In this document: piece by piece, positions 36,550 through 52,555 of the stretch | Position numbering within the stretch: position 1 is the stretch's first letter | How the letters are laid out: every line of letters begins with the position of its first letter | Source: Syncephalis fuscata | Lineage: Eukaryota > Zoopagomycota > Zoopagomycetes > Zoopagales > Piptocephalidaceae | Direction: 5' to 3' | NCBI GenBank assembly: GCA_025786725.1 | Contig: JAHLTZ010000039.1 | Span: 1 to 64,000, forward strand | Length of the DNA stretch: 64,000 nucleotides | Notes under the pieces: generated by a model | Database searches by the model: none | The model's input: only the letters and a program-made list of their open reading frames with translations | What the model was told of the DNA's origin: nothing | Position numbers and translations under genes: made by a program

Positions 36550-38022
36550 ATGTTGGCCATCAAGGTGAAGCCAAACTATAACACACGAATTTATGGAGCA
36601 TTTCCTCGAGTATCTCGAGTTAGAAGAATATTATTATTGGCAATTGTAGCCAGCATAGTTGTACTATGGCTGACAGCAGAGCTAGTACTTCAATTACTCC
36701 ACAAAGCGACATCACACGTTACATACCAAGCATGGGATAAAGGCTGGCTTGGCTGTGGTTGGCGTAAATCGCAACTGCTATCGTATTGGAATACTACTCA
36801 TTTGGCAGTAACTGGGGAAACTAACTGTGTTTTACCGGGAAATACCTGGCTTTTATGGCGGCGACAAGAGCAATGGATAGTCATGAACAATACGAGCGTC
36901 AATGATAGCAAAATCATCGATCAAAACTGGATGGCGACTATCGTTCGGCCCATTACTTACGACGAGCATCACTACGTTTATCGTGGATTAATACCTATAG
37001 ATCTAACAAACAGCAACCATTCGTTGACTGCTATGTCAGCACGATTCACTTTTCGCTGGAGTTGGGATCATTCAGACGCAGAGAAAGCGGATACTATCAG
37101 CGTTGTGGAGTCGTCGTTTGCCAATAACAATGCATCGACGCTGGAAACCGATTTTATCCACTATTCAGAAATGCCATCACCCTCTCTGTTAGCTGCTGAA
37201 ACAATTGCCCCGTCAAGCCTGGCCTTTAAGGAGCTAAATATTGCAATGATAGCTGACAATCAGTACAAGAAAACAAGATATCTTCGATTGCTGCGTCAAA
37301 TGGCCAGTCATCAACCGAATTTTTGGATACATGGTGGCGATTCAGTTCAGCATGGGGGCAGGCTCATGGAATGGGAAACCGATTTCTTTAGTCCTATTAG
37401 TATGACTGGACTTAATCATATACCGCTATTATACGCACGTGGCAACCATGACGATACCTTTGACTACTGGAGCTGGGGATCGGATCATGGTCATATTTAC
37501 CACCAGCCGCAACAGTCATGGTTTGCCATCACGCTTGGTAGTGCTCGCTGGATTGTTCTCGATTCAAATCGGGATACCGTAGAACAAAAAACATTTCTAC
37601 GGGACGAATTGAACAGCGCTGAGGCAGCCAAGGCCACATTTGTAATTGTAGTTGTTCATGTCCCTCCTTTCATTGAGTATTGGGACAAGAAGGATTGGAT
37701 AGAAAAAGATGAAATTAACTGGGGACGATTTATTCTTGATAAATATGCCGAGTTGTTTGATAAACACCGTGTTGATTTGGTAATATCAGGACATCAACAC
37801 AATTACCAACGTGGATATCGCAATGGGACTACCTACACTATTATAGGTGGTGGTGGTGGAGATCTAGACGATGAACGTATTGCTGACTGGCACATGTATA
37901 CAAAGACGGCTATTAAACATCATTATGCTGTTATGAAACTTACGCACGATAAGCTGATCTGGAATGCTTATGATATCTCTGGCAATGAGCTAGACACATT
38001 TGAATTAACTAGTACTAAATAA
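36550..38022 (+). CDS. Membrane-anchored calcineurin-like metallophosphatase
   Basis: A single uninterrupted ORF of 490 codons. An N-terminal basic stretch and one hydrophobic helix (about residues 27-50) predict a type II anchor with the enzyme outside the cytosol. Several N-glycosylation sequons (NTT, NTS, NDS, NHS) occur in the first 170 residues. The dimetal phosphoesterase motifs follow: IADNQ (about 234), GGDS (about 262), GNHDD (about 298), VVHVPP (about 370) and GHQHNYQRG (about 415). The last form resembles the GHxHxYxR of purple acid phosphatases. The first motif has Asn-Gln where a DxH or DxG is usual, so metal binding may be altered. The gene is intronless in an intron-dense neighbourhood, which could mean retroposition or horizontal origin. 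Substrate unknown. Confidence 0.85.
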   Translation: MLAIKVKPNYNTRIYGAFPRVSRVRRILLLAIVASIVVLWLTAELVLQLLHKATSHVTYQAWDKGWLGCGWRKSQLLSYWNTTHLAVTGETNCVLPGNTWLLWRRQEQWIVMNNTSVNDSKIIDQNWMATIVRPITYDEHHYVYRGLIPIDLTNSNHSLTAMSARFTFRWSWDHSDAEKADTISVVESSFANNNASTLETDFIHYSEMPSPSLLAAETIAPSSLAFKELNIAMIADNQYKKTRYLRLLRQMASHQPNFWIHGGDSVQHGGRLMEWETDFFSPISMTGLNHIPLLYARGNHDDTFDYWSWGSDHGHIYHQPQQSWFAITLGSARWIVLDSNRDTVEQKTFLRDELNSAEAAKATFVIVVVHVPPFIEYWDKKDWIEKDEINWGRFILDKYAELFDKHRVDLVISGHQHNYQRGYRNGTTYTIIGGGGGDLDDERIADWHMYTKTAIKHHYAVMKLTHDKLIWNAYDISGNELDTFELTSTK

Positions 38023-38423
38023 ATTGTAACACTTAACCTTATGAATAATTGTATTTCTATTAATAGCTGATATTTGCGAATAGTTTAATTGAATATTCCT
38101 TCATTATGCCGATATTGATGCAAGGACAATGTTGACGTTGTGCATACTGTTAATTAAAGTGACCAACAGCCAATCAAATGCTGTCGGAGTATATATATCA
38201 ACTTACATGTAAATTTAATTCCAATTTAGTAATTGTTAAGTTGCAAGCATACTTTTCCCTATTCAACCTTATTTCTTTTACTCGACAACTACTACAAGTA
38301 GCAATTTTCTATACATTTATTTTATCTAAACTGCTGGCGCTTTAGATTATTTTCTGTATAGAATTACCTCAAACTATTCAAACCGACCTTCTGTTTGTTA
38401 AGAAAATAACAAACTTTATTAGA
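38023..38423. other. Spacer upstream of the secreted kinase-like cluster
   Basis: AT-rich intergenic DNA. A TATATATCAA element lies near 38190. Nothing else was recognised. Confidence 0.4.
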
Positions 38424-39758
38424 ATGCACAATATTCAAGTTTTTGTTGGAACTATTGCTTGCTGTCTGCTTGCTTTGACAAACAAGTCAACTGTTCAAGC
38501 CGTTGGGGGTGGCACCGTGGTAATATATGGCTATAAATGTTATTTGGCTACTGGTACTGACATGCACTTATAGGATATATTACAGCGGATAGATTTATTG
38601 ACGCAGCGGTTGGAAAGCCAGGCGCACTAAGCCAACCAACTTTAACGATCCGTCAATGGCTACACTGTGATAAATCTATTTGCTTAGCTAAGGCAACATG
38701 GAAGCAAACGATTAGATTCTTAAAGTGTGAAAGCGATAAAGGTTTTGTTTCTAGTGAATCACGAGCCTTTAATGTAATTGCTTCAAACGGTATATAATAA
38801 TTTATTAACTAACTATGCTAAATTAACAGAAAATACTCCAGCTGGATAATGCAGCAAGAAATCTGAATTTAAATGGAAAAGATAACGTTTTACACCCAAT
38901 AGACGAATTTAAAGTTACTAAGGGAAATTGTTATGTTTATGAATACATTGATGGTGTTAGTTTGCTAAAGTTCTTTGAAAACAAAAACAGTCAGTTTAAG
39001 TTGACATATTCACAATCTATTCTTATTCAAACATTACAAGGTAAATACTAGTCAATTTAATAAGCTATGTGCTTACCATTAATGCTAGGACTTTCATATC
39101 TACGTCGTGCTGGACTCACGCATAATGATATAAGCTCGAGCAGTAAGTAGATTTACGCAGTATTGCTTATTTATAACCCGTTTGCTAGATATCATGGTTA
39201 CTAAGCGCTTTGGATCATCTAACATTCAAGTTAAAGTAATCGATTATGATAATGTATACGAGCTACCAGCTTCCTTATCTTCAGGCTCGGCGGTTACTAG
39301 TACGACAAGAGCTTTGACGCATATGGGTATGAACTTGCCCAGAATAAACTTAAATACGACGCATTTGATACAGCCTCCACGGTCTACGAACTACTAACCG
39401 GTGTTCCCTTGCCTATAAAACAAATACATACCGGGCAGCGTGGCAAAAGTACATTAGTGAGGCACAGAAGAACATCGATGCAATGTCTAAATGGAAACTT
39501 CAGCTTAATAGAATGATACTGAAACCCACATCAAATAGGCTTTTTGATAGCACAAATGTCAACTATGCAAACTATCTGATTCCACTTATAAGCGATATTA
39601 TGATGTTGATACCAGATACAAAGAGGAATTGTTTGACTGCAGATCAATTTTTGGCTCAAAAGATGAATGCCAAAACAAATACGCCGGTCAAACAGCAGAA
39701 CTCGCAATTATCTGGGTTGGCCAATAATCAAGCTAGTTCACCGATAAATGCGTTTTAG
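38424..39758 (+). CDS. Secreted protein-kinase-like protein 1
   Basis: ATG 38424 opens a signal peptide (MHNIQVFVGTIACCLLALT). Later exons give a reduced kinase fold: a VAIK-like lysine strand (TIRFLKCES), a hinge (VYEYIDGVSLLKFF), a short alphaE helix (GLSYLRRAGL), the catalytic loop HNDISSSNIMV split by an intron at 39142-39188, and VIDYD in place of DFG. The catalytic Asp, loop Asn and metal-binding Asp are kept, while the HRD Arg and the loop Lys are replaced. Exon 2 probably ends at AAT|GTAATT near 38773. Two frame breaks of one missing base occur near 39310-39325 and 39420-39435, after which Tyr/Trp-rich and C-terminal exons continue to the stop at 39758. A secreted kinase-like effector is inferred. 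The exon 1 donor is uncertain. Confidence 0.6.
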
Positions 39759-39928
39759 CCATAAGTTGCCACATGGTATGTTGGCTATTTCTGGTTCGCT
39801 TTATTGCTTTTATAAAGAAATGCATTTTACTGAATAAACTTTCTACTTCTATTATACTTGTCATCGACAATTTTTATGAAATTCTACGCTATAAACCATA
39901 TGTTTTGTTCAAAAGTCAAAGAAATACA

Positions 39929-40940
39929 ATGCTGTTTAGATTCAAATCCACTACTGCCTCTATTGTCTCTGCACTGGTTTTATTAGAAATTGCTCATAAA
40001 ACCTTTGCAATGCCAGGGTCATTTTTAGAAAAAGGTATGATAACATTTTCTATTTATTTAATGACTTACACTAACTTGATAAACAAGGTGTTCCGTTTCT
40101 TGGTTATTGACTAGATAAAAAACCCATTTCTTAAAGCTGGTATTAAGGTTATGCATATAGTGTCTATATAAAATAGAATTCAATCTGCCAAGGCGGAATA
40201 CGACCAAATGCCTGTTATAATTAAGTGTGTAAAATATGATGCGCTGTTTCATAGCAGACTGTTTAGATTGTACAAGGTAAGCTTAGTTTAATAAATCCTT
40301 CGAATAAATGATTGAAATTGTCCAAACAGTATACTTTGAAAAACAAGTTTTGTGCAAGTCAGCAAGCTCAAAATTTTCAGCAACTCATTATGGACCAATT
40401 AGTTATATCAACGCAAAGGAAAAATAATTCTATTGCTATACCACTATAAATCAATGTGATAAACAAATTGACGATTTTATACGCGATATTGGTCAGGATC
40501 CACCGGCATAAAAGCTAGTATAGAAAAACAACTAAATCAAGGTAGGCTGTTTTGCTATTCTTTGTAACATTAGTTTAGCATCAACTAGGACTTGCCTATT
40601 TGCATGAATTGGGCTTGGTATACAGACGGGTTAGCCAGTAAGTATGGTTTATTCTAAAATTGTCACAATACTAATTAGTATCAGATGTTTGTATCAATAA
40701 CGGCAAGGACGTGCTACTTATCAACTTTAGAATCTATATACTACAAAAAGTAACAATGTTTTATTTAATTTTGGTTCTGTTACAAACAATTACAGCCCAT
40801 ATTTAAGAAACTACACCCGGAAAGTAGAAAGTCGTTATCCTGATATAGCTAATAGACGGAACGAGCAGCAAGATTTAGCTACTGATGAATTAGAGCCACC
40901 TTCTTATTCATCGAACACCACTCCATCTTACTGGAGTTGA
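39929..40940 (+). pseudogene. Secreted protein-kinase-like copy 2, degenerate
   Basis: ATG 39929 opens a signal peptide (MLFRFKSTTASIVSALVLLE). Paralogous pieces of the kinase-like fold follow in order: a lysine strand (MPVIIKCVKYD near 40210), LAYLHELGLVY (near 40592) and the LLINFRI strand (near 40715). The catalytic loop reads YRR instead of HRD, and the DFG position is NFR, so active-site residues are lost. Several in-frame stops separate the pieces (for example near 40425 and 40510). It is best read as a decayed tandem copy of the neighbours at 38424 and 41950. Confidence 0.6.
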
Positions 40941-41949
40941 CATAATTGAATTAATGGCCAAAATATTAATAAACTTATACAAACTATAAATTTAAGCGAT
41001 GTATGCTTTATACTACTATTGATAAATAGTATTAATTTAACATAAGTGAAATATCAAACGTTCAATTAACAAGCATTAATAATAGCGTAAATATTATTTA
41101 AATAACTTTCAATAGTAAATAATATAAAACCAGCTGCTTAATTAATTTCTTGAGCAGCATTGAACATACAGCTCAATGGACATCAAAGGATTTTTTTCTA
41201 TGTAAGTTACGATTAAATACATAATTTCTTTAATTTTATAAGTTTATATATTGTCATGTTATGTATTTTTAAATATCTAAACTATTTACTCTGCTATACT
41301 TACCAAGTCATCATTTTATGCGTAATATAATTGGCCTATTAATTTTATTATTAACTTTATTAATATTGTAGCAAGTCAAAGCATAATAATAAAAGTACAT
41401 TGAATTTAAAGCATAATAAACTGAATTATTTATATGGTTAATATAAAGCTCACATATCTTTTGATATCAAGCTTTTCTATATCGGTCAGCTATATTTTAT
41501 AGCGTAATGACTATAAGTCCAGGCGGGAAAGTTGCAGTTATTTTTATTTATTCAATAATCCGTACTGTTCGGTAAACGTATCTTTATAATAGTCTATTTA
41601 ATAGCAATGCTAGACTATTTGATAAAACTACCAATCCTGCACAGCATAGGCTAACCAAGCATATTCTGTAACAAACACCGACATTTTATCTTTTTTTTGT
41701 CAGTTCACGTTTTATAATTTACAAATGGTATCTACATGTTTTAAATCGATAAAATATTCCATTTCTATAACTTGAATGATTAATTTTAGTAACACATGTA
41801 GATTCTGAGCTTTTGATTCTCAGCTACATATATACATATATATATGTATATGTATAAATAACTAGAATATTGCACTTTAGTTTTTCCATTTTTTACAACA
41901 CAAGATTATAATTTTTCAAAATCTTAGCTTATAAAATAGCAGCTTCAAT
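40941..41949. other. AT-rich spacer within the kinase-like cluster
   Basis: No coding sequence was recognised. A TATATA-rich palindromic stretch lies around 41828-41852, about 100 bp before the next start codon, and may belong to that promoter. Confidence 0.4.
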
Positions 41950-43255
41950 ATGACTAGTTTTGCTTTTCTCGGCGTTATATTCACCTATGCTTTAATAGCA
42001 CTTTGCAGTGTAGCACTGGTACCTGCTACTAACTCAAAGATTGGTGGTAAGTGCACGTATCTGTGTTAAATATATATTTTTGTTGAAATAATTTCTATTA
42101 CAGCTAGACTCGGTCCTAAAAATCCTGGCTATATTTATTTTAAAAACATCAATGAACTTAAAAAACACGGCTTTGCTCCAATTAAATGGATTGGTGGGAC
42201 GAGGGGAATAAGTCTTGGCATGCCGTACAGCATAATCAACATAGATTTTTAAAGTGCATGGTTAATGGAATGGACGCGAAGAAAGTGTAGCATTTAACGT
42301 AAGGACTTGGCGCGTTTATTAATAATTAACTGAGCACAAAAATAGGTACTAAAAGCAGTAAAGAAGCAAATCAAAGGTGATATGGCAAAAGGCAGGACGT
42401 ATATTCAACAACCGGTGGATAGATTTGAAATACCGGATGTGTATAATAGTCGTGTACGTGATACTTGTTTTGTCTACTCATTTGCTGAAGGTGTTGAGCT
42501 GAACAAGCTTAGTGATGCAAAATCATGGACGGAAAAAGCAACATTTCTTCCACAAGTGTTTTACCAAGTGGCCCAAGGTATGCATCGATGCTATATATGG
42601 TATATAGCATTACTAACCATAACTAGGTGCCATGTATTTCCGCTATGCCAATCTAGTTCATAGGGATTTAAGTAACGAAAGTATGTTGGCATTATGTATC
42701 TGTATTTTGTCTAACTATTTTTAATAGACATTATGGTTAAGGAAATACCCGGCTCAGACATCGTAAAAGTAACAATTATCGATTATGATCTTTCTAGAGA
42801 ATTGGTTAGAGATGGTTTTCTAAAAACTAACCAACTGGTACCGGTGGAAAAACTGGATAAAGATTTTGCTTATGGTAAATGCCAGCTTGACAATTTAAAA
42901 CTGGCCATGAAAATATTTAGATCAGTTACGGGAGCTTTTCCGGAAGATTTCGCAACTGGTACTGTGTATCCATTCAAACCGTTGTTAAGAATTTTCGAAC
43001 TAACAGCACAAATATCGCCGCAATCAACACCAAACCAGTTAAAAGAGCTGGATCAATTAAAAAAAGATTTTATTAATAGACACATAGGCTACAAACTAAA
43101 GTGCTTTGGCTTCCAACTAGCTCCGACGCCGTGGCAGCCAAGAAACTACTCAATCTTCTTAATTTTATGGCGATGGTAAAAGAACACAATGAAGATTGTT
43201 TACTTCCAGTTCAAATGCTAGCCCCTGCTTCTACCATTGAACAAATAGATTAGAT
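41950..43255 (+). CDS. Secreted protein-kinase-like protein 3 (frame-broken)
   Basis: ATG 41950 opens a signal peptide (MTSFAFLGVIFTYALIAL) ending at a phase-1 donor GTAAGT. The next exon gives a lysine strand (HRFLKCMVNG) and ends with EESVAFN before GTAAGG. Further exons give VYSFAEGVELNKL (hinge), FRYANLVHRDLSNEN (catalytic loop, intact HRD) and VTIIDYDLSREL (DYD for DFG), followed by a long helical C-lobe (42733 on). The true end is probably the TAG near 43255, reached after a frame change near 43105-43120. Other one-base breaks lie near 42190-42200 and 42275-42285. It is either an active gene with sequence errors or a recent pseudogene. It keeps the best active site of the three copies. 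Confidence 0.6.
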
Positions 43256-43410
43256 AGAAAAACAACCATGGAGCACACTTTAACGCTTTACAATTAATAT
43301 TCAATAAAAAGTAGATTAGTTGTGCTTATAATTTTTATCTTGTACATATCACCAATAATAACTGAACATTATGGAATTCTTGAATGTATCAAATCATTAT
43401 CTTTATTTAT

Positions 43411-43434
43411 AGTTCATTTGCCATCAAATGAACT
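43411..43434. other. 10-bp inverted repeat at the NUDC stop
   Basis: AGTTCATTTG and CAAATGAACT are perfectly complementary around a 4-base CCAT loop. The hairpin lies just past the NUDC stop (43433-43435), in the position of its 3' UTR start. It could affect 3' processing, or be chance in AT-rich DNA. Confidence 0.5.
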
Positions 43435-44400
43435 ATTGAAACTGGAACTGGGAATTGGAAAACTATAACAACAAAATAGCAACAAATGCACGATTAGATT
43501 AACCTGCTATCCATCTATATCAATTTTTTAATTACTTACATCAAGTTCCGGATGCTATTTAGTAATAAAGGACTATTAGAGCAATCGTTAAATCACACAG
43601 CTACTTACCGCTTTCTGGATCTTCTTCAGCTGTTCCTGCTTCTCCAGCTCTTCACTAGAAGGCAATCCCATTTGCTTTTGACGTTGATCAAACTAGAATT
43701 CAAATACAACAATGTATTAAATACATTAATTCTACTTTATTATAATTGCTAGTAGTGGTGGTCAACTAGCACACTTATTTCACTTACCATCATTTTCTCG
43801 ATAGCAGCACGGGTTTCACCGTCCAAATCGCTTAATTTCGAATTCTCGGGCTGAATCTTTTGCGTATTGATTTCCGGATGACCAACAATAACATTCTTCC
43901 ACCATTCAGCCTTGTTGACCTTTTCCAACTGGACAACTATTTCCTTTTGGTCATCTAACCATATTTATATTTTATTATTACATAAACCGAATTGATTAGA
44001 TAATTATAACATCTTTGGTTCTTTACCATCGCTACTTACCAACCGTCCAAGTAGAATCGTCTACCTTGATATCTTTAGATAGCTCTCCCTATTAACATTT
44101 ATTTATTCATTTATTTATTGGTCAACTCTATGCTAATAGGCCATGATTGCGCTTACATCAACGATGGGTGTTTCGCCTTTGAGACCCACAGTAAGCCGAC
44201 GCTTTTGAATTTTAATATCGAGCTGTTTAGCCCGTGTGCCTGCAGGAACTGGTACAATGACCGTTACTTCCGGCAAGGATTGTCTCCAAGTATATGGAAT
44301 ATCTACAAGTTGGCCATAGGTAAGATGAGTGCTTGGTACACATCGTCTACCACTTACTTTCGTGAGTAATCAGCGTATTTTCATAAATGGTCTCCTCCAT
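43433..44400 (-). CDS. NUDC: NudC family protein (CS domain, dynein/HSP90 co-chaperone)
   Basis: A compact gene with short exons. Exon 1 (from 44400) gives [14 protein letters not shown]. The next exon gives the CS domain start ([19 protein letters not shown]). The following ones give the domain end and the family signature ([37 protein letters not shown]), then [19 protein letters not shown] 15-nt exon encodes HPELD (43543-43557), and the last exon ends FSNSQFQFQ at 43433. These match the NudC core and the conserved tail (HPEMDFSKAKF in animals). NudC acts with LIS1/dynein and HSP90 in nuclear migration. At roughly 175 residues it resembles fungal NudC, which lacks the long animal N-terminus. 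All junctions checked are in frame. Confidence 0.93.
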
Positions 44401-44832
44401 AATAGCAACTATAGTAAGCAACTGGCAATAGAGCAGCGATCAAACTGAATGTTAAAGTATCGACACACGCGTGTGTTATGTAAACAGCAACAGCAAGAAT
44501 AAGAACAGGTCAAGATAAAGAATCGACAAAGCAAGGCGAAACCTTTGTTGTCGTCACTATTTAAATATTTCCATCTGATTCTAATAGAGTCTATAACTAT
44601 TACCAAATCCGACTCAACATAGACTGTATACCCAATACTATGTGTTTAGTTCTATTGCTCTATACATATACATATACATATATATATTGTATATTGTATA
44701 TTGTATATTGGATAAAATTAATACAGATTCACAAATATACTTTATTGGTTGATTGTAATCATTGTATAGCTGTAAATTCGTAATATTCATTTGATTTACA
44801 ACATATTGTTTCTATTAACTTCATATTCCTGT
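44401..44832. other. Spacer between NUDC and ESS2
   Basis: The 5' flank of NUDC and 3' flank of ESS2. It contains a short ATATAC/TATATTG tandem stretch (about 44662-44710). No gene was seen. Confidence 0.45.
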
Positions 44833-46757
44833 TTAACCACGACGATCTAGATTCGGCGTCTTGGTTGATGTATCACTAGGCCGTAATCCAGTAGACCATC
44901 CATAAGGCGTATGAGCCCGTGTACTACGACCACCTGTATTGCCACCTAATAAATGTATTAGTATACCTATAATGACAAAATAAACAACAGACTATTCTAC
45001 TAAACTACTTACCAAATCGTGGTGTGACGTGCATTGTATCTCTATCTGTTCTAGATGAAGCATAACTGGCTCGTAGTTGTGCATCTCCACCAAAAGCTGG
45101 TGATTTTGTTTGAGATAGAATATTACTTCTATCAATGATATCAGCGTTAATAAACCATAGTGAATGTTAATAACATATATATATATATATATATCTACCT
45201 TAAATGGGCCGCAGCAGGACTCATTGATGATAATTGATGTCTAAAACTACGACTACTGCCCACACCACCACCACCACCACTATTGGCCATCGATCGCTTT
45301 CCTGTTCTTTCCGATAATCGTCGACCAATGACATCCCGTTTAGGTGTGGGTGGTATATGATATGCTAATGACACCATATTAATATTATACAATAGTGTAT
45401 TTATTGACCAATACTTACTACGCGGTGTTTGATATCCTTGTTCATTTCCGGCTGGTTGAAGTAATGCCGGTGTACCTTCAATCGATCCCCATGTCATCAT
45501 AGGTGCATTATCCACTTCATTTGGATCAATGGTAGGTGTGGCATCTACTAATCGATAGTTGCCTGCTAATGGCGTATCTGCCTGTGATCTTACTAATATA
45601 CCAGTAGTTTAATAAACACCTACTACTTACTATATATTAATAATACGTACTCTCTAAAGGATCCGCCTCTTGTCCTGTAGATAGTCCCAAGGCTTTTTCA
45701 ATCTAATAGACGTATTTATATTCATTTTATAAATACTAATTGAATGTGTATTCATTCTACACTCACTTGATCGGGTAGACGCGTGTTGTGGGCACATACT
45801 TGTTTAGGTGCACCACGATCATTCTGTAATAAACTAGATCCTTGCGTAGTGCTGTTAAACAATATAACTTATTTCATTATTACATTATGATGTGTATTGA
45901 ATATTAAGGATATCCTTTGGGTTGAAACATCAATGAATTCTTTACCTATATTAATACAACTATATTAATCATAACACTAACATCTATTAAACACCAATAC
46001 TTACTTCATATCGAATGGTCTGTTGTGGTTGTCCATATTCAGTGACATTTGTCCTTCTAATTAGTGCCTTTTCGTTGTTTTCATTGCCTAATGTCAATAG
46101 TTTCTGATCTTTATTATCGCCTTGTTCTATCAGTAATTGAGGTTTAGATCCAGGTGCTTTATACATCCATGCGTATTTCTGTTCATGTTCTAATTGGGCC
46201 CTTTCCATTAAACCTGAAAATGTATGAGAGTCAAGTATTAACTACATTATGTATAACATAGTTATCATTATTATTATAGTTATAACAAGGATATGAATCA
46301 TTATCTTCTGTTGTATATTTTGATTGAAAAGCATCTAATGGCATTGAAATATTGACTGTATCATCTTTTGGTACTGGATTGACTGTTGACGGCGTGACTA
46401 TAGGAACAATAGTATTTGTATGTGGACTATTAAGTAACTCAGTGGGTAGTTTTGTCCCCTCTATTAACCATTTATTAGTCTGTTATAACAATATTTAATA
46501 GTATACTTACTTAATGTGGCCAATTCAACATTTAAACGTCGTTCATATTGCTTCATAGCCGATAGTGTAGGAAAATAGTCTCTTTCTACAATCTTACTTA
46601 CAGCCTCTGTATATACATCTTCTTCTAATATTTGAGGCGCCCTATTACTATGACCACTTGTTGGATCGCTATGCTGATTTGAAGTAGAAGCAGTAATAGC
46701 CACCGCATTCATTGCAGTTGTAGCAGTTATTGCTGTATGGGATGGTGTTGAATTCAT
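44833..46757 (-). CDS. ESS2: ESS2/DGCR14 family spliceosome-associated nuclear protein
   Basis: A multi-exon gene. The first exon (46757 to about 46510) carries the conserved start of the family: ILEEDVYTEAVSKIVERDYF and then a YERRLNVELATL helix. Middle exons are polar with a basic segment (46208-45987). The exon 45515-45420 gives the family hallmark PMMTWGSIEGTP. The next exons give IPPTPKRDVIGRRLSER and LSSMSPAAAHLR, and the end reads LDRRG before the stop at 44833. ESS2 is a component of the C-complex spliceosome, which is of interest in a genome that must splice many micro-exons. It is divergently paired with PEX1, with 114 bp between start codons. Confidence 0.88.
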
Positions 46758-46871
46758 AGTGACTATAGAAAGAAATACAAGGTGATACGGACGGCAATAA
46801 AATATTCATTATTGCTTTTCTTTCTTTGGTGTCTACGTCAGACACACACGTCTAGTAATAGTTGTGCTTCA
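46758..46871. promoter_or_regulatory. Short divergent promoter between ESS2 and PEX1
   Basis: Only 114 bp separate the two start codons, so the genes must share control sequence or overlap in their leaders. No specific motif is assigned. Confidence 0.5.
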
Positions 46872-51591
<4,720 letters not shown>

Positions 51592-51733
51592 TCATCATCA
51601 GTATAATAACCATGAAAATAAATCATAATTTGTTGTAAATTGAATGAATGAATGAATGAATGATTTACGCGTTATTAACATGTATTCAATTCAACTATAA
51701 TATTATTTATATAGATATATTTTAATTAAAGAC

Positions 51734-52162
51734 TTATTTATCTGAAGATTTAGTTGTGGTAGTTGTGTTAGTAGTAGTAACTGGCTCTTCTTCCATTTCA
51801 AAGAAGCTTAAATCGTTCAAGTCTTCTAATTCACCAAAACGTTTTGTGAATTTAGTTAAGGTGCCACTTTCATCGTCAAGTTGCATCTGTGTTGTTGGAT
51901 TCCACAGTGGATGATTACGCGTATCTTTAGTAAGTCGAAGTAGTGAACGTGGCGACGTTGTACGGCGAGTAAAACTGGCCCCATTCGATAGAATCACCGT
52001 TTGCGTAAATAGTTCTGGATCATGACCCATACTATCATCGTTATCTTTCTGACCGTGTTGACTAGCGGTTACGGTATGTGTCGTGGAGAATGATCGACAT
52101 AACCAACCACCACCCATAGGGGCCACTAACGGAAATGATCCCACAAATCGACGGGCCAACAT
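51734..52162 (-). CDS. MRPL36: Mitochondrial large-subunit ribosomal protein bL31m
   Basis: This 142-residue single-exon protein starts with a basic, Ser-rich mitochondrial presequence (MLARRFVGSFPLVAP... CRSFSTTH). The mature part matches the fungal bL31m/Mrpl36 pattern: VILSNGASFTRRTTSPRSLL, then RLTKDTRNHPLWNPT, an acidic stretch and FTKRFGELEDL. It is transcribed away from the complex I gene at 52556, so two mitochondrial genes share one promoter region. The tail is a Thr-rich low-complexity run. Confidence 0.85.
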   Translation of the reverse strand: MLARRFVGSFPLVAPMGGGWLCRSFSTTHTVTASQHGQKDNDDSMGHDPELFTQTVILSNGASFTRRTTSPRSLLRLTKDTRNHPLWNPTTQMQLDDESGTLTKFTKRFGELEDLNDLSFFEMEEEPVTTTNTTTTTKSSDK

Positions 52163-52555
52163 ATGCTATGAATAAACGTACACACTCACAAGTATATAGA
52201 TATATATATAAATATACGTGGAAAAGTAGTAGTAGTAGTAGTAGTAGTAGTTAGTGTAAAAGAAGAAGAAAATATTAAAATATTTATTAATAAATATATT
52301 AATAACCATAATGATTATTTATTAATATCTAATTAACTTTTGATTCTTTCCTTTTCTTCTCTTAACATTGTTGTTTGCTATTACTTTACTATTTCTACTA
52401 CTACACTATTACTACTATCACTACTGTTATTATACGTAGGTGGAGGTAGGGGTGGATACTATTCATATATATATATATATATATATTAACTTACTTTTAT
52501 TTACTCTATTAGTTAGTTAGTTAGTTAGTTGGTCGTTCATCAATTACTTTTAAAT
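52163..52555. promoter_or_regulatory. Divergent promoter between MRPL36 and NDUFS3
   Basis: These 393 bp hold GTAGTA and TTAGTTAG microsatellites, a TATATA run (52467-52485) and pyrimidine-rich sequence near both starts. Joint control of the two mitochondrial genes is an inference from layout. Confidence 0.5.
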
